Positions 63,879-64,000 of a stretch of DNA of 64,000 nt are shown here, in pieces. Numbering within the stretch: position 1 is the stretch's first letter; the number at the start of each line of letters is the position of its first letter. The position numbers and the translations under genes are program-made. This stretch comes from Candidatus Poribacteria bacterium (GTDB taxonomy: Bacteria; Poribacteria; WGA-4E; WGA-3G): positions 27,301 to 91,300 of the forward strand of contig JAJDTM010000027.1 of NCBI GenBank assembly GCA_022827185.1, in the 5' to 3' direction. The notes under the pieces were generated by a model that was not told the DNA's origin, ran no database searches, and worked only from the letters and a program-made list of their open reading frames with translations.

Positions 63879-64000
63879 TTAATTATACACTTTTATAATA
63901 TCATCAATAGATGCCTCAGCGTTATATTGACGCCTCCGCTTGATGTTAGCGAAATCCTTTTCAATCGGATTCAACTCTGGAGAATACGGCGGTAAAAACA
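63879..64000 (-). mobile_element. IS630-family transposase C-terminus (partial, runs off right edge)
   Basis: The minus-strand frame reads LPPYSPELNPIEKDFANI, then KRRRQYNAEASIDDIIKVYN and stop at 63879. LPPYSPELNPIE is the DDE-domain hallmark of IS630/Tc1-type transposases, with Glu as catalytic residue. The left end lies at a TAATTA sequence, in keeping with TA target use. The rest of the element is outside the window. Confidence 0.85.

Overview
The window reads as a bacterial chromosome of moderate GC content (not computed). It is gene-dense, with AAGGAGA-type Shine-Dalgarno sites and some GTG/TTG starts. The gene set suggests a Candidatus Poribacteria-like or neighbouring PVC/FCB-type marine or sponge-associated lineage: two OPT-like DUF6785-type membrane proteins, a DUF2961 protein, galactonate-dehydratase-like and sugar-isomerase enzymes, a phytanoyl-CoA dioxygenase, LamG, dockerin, VHL-beta and C-type-lectin domains, and many intergenic palindromes. 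This taxonomic call is inference; there is no rRNA or other decisive marker here.

Region by region. 1-4.9 kb (minus): a truncated TOPRIM/DUF4435 protein overlapping an ABC-type AAA ATPase (a PARIS-like pair), a second paralogous ATPase and an unknown 559-aa protein, possibly one defence operon. 5-9.6 kb (minus): ROK sugar kinase, two CHAD proteins, MgtE and chorismate synthase, with TAATG and TAGTG stop/start overlaps. 9.7-13.3 kb (plus): an M50B-like membrane protein, an OPT-like membrane protein carrying an in-frame palindromic repeat insertion, and small membrane proteins. 13.3-15.3 kb (minus): a secreted zinc protease with VHL-beta-like and dockerin domains. 15.5-17.6 kb (plus): pyrimidine genes pyrD and pyrB; the latter carries a PyrI-type zinc domain fused at its C terminus.

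17.6-33.3 kb (minus) is the most striking region: twelve tandem paralogous genes for exported proteins built from two beta-sandwich modules plus one or two cysteine-poor C-type-lectin domains. All have close spacing and most have strong ribosome-binding sites, and one good sigma70-type promoter lies upstream of the first gene. Internal duplications and gene fusions can be read directly from the sequence. 33.7-44.8 kb (plus): sugar-acid and sugar metabolism (galactonate-dehydratase-like enzyme, two TIM-barrel isomerases, DUF2961), a huge secreted protein with an acidic N-terminal tail and an alpha/alpha-barrel domain, DUF350, PhyH and a zinc alcohol dehydrogenase.

45.0-58.5 kb: a divergent XRE regulator and a candidate transport cluster made of a 2436-aa protein (LysM-like motifs, Ca-binding repeats, a degenerate M28 peptidase fold apparently interrupted by a long helical insertion, and an FtsX permease), a small membrane protein, an OPT-like protein, a protein with two similar halves, a PqqD-like protein and a LolD/MacB-type ATPase. 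58.6-64 kb: a SelA-like PLP enzyme, an UlaG-like metallo-hydrolase, GalU, a LamG protein, and an ABC-2 exporter whose permease is cut by an IS630-family insertion at the right edge. A family of intergenic elements with heptameric inverted arms and a common AGAGGTTT/AAACCTCTT core recurs from 34.9 kb to the end; one copy brackets a four-helix-bundle (23S IVP family) gene.
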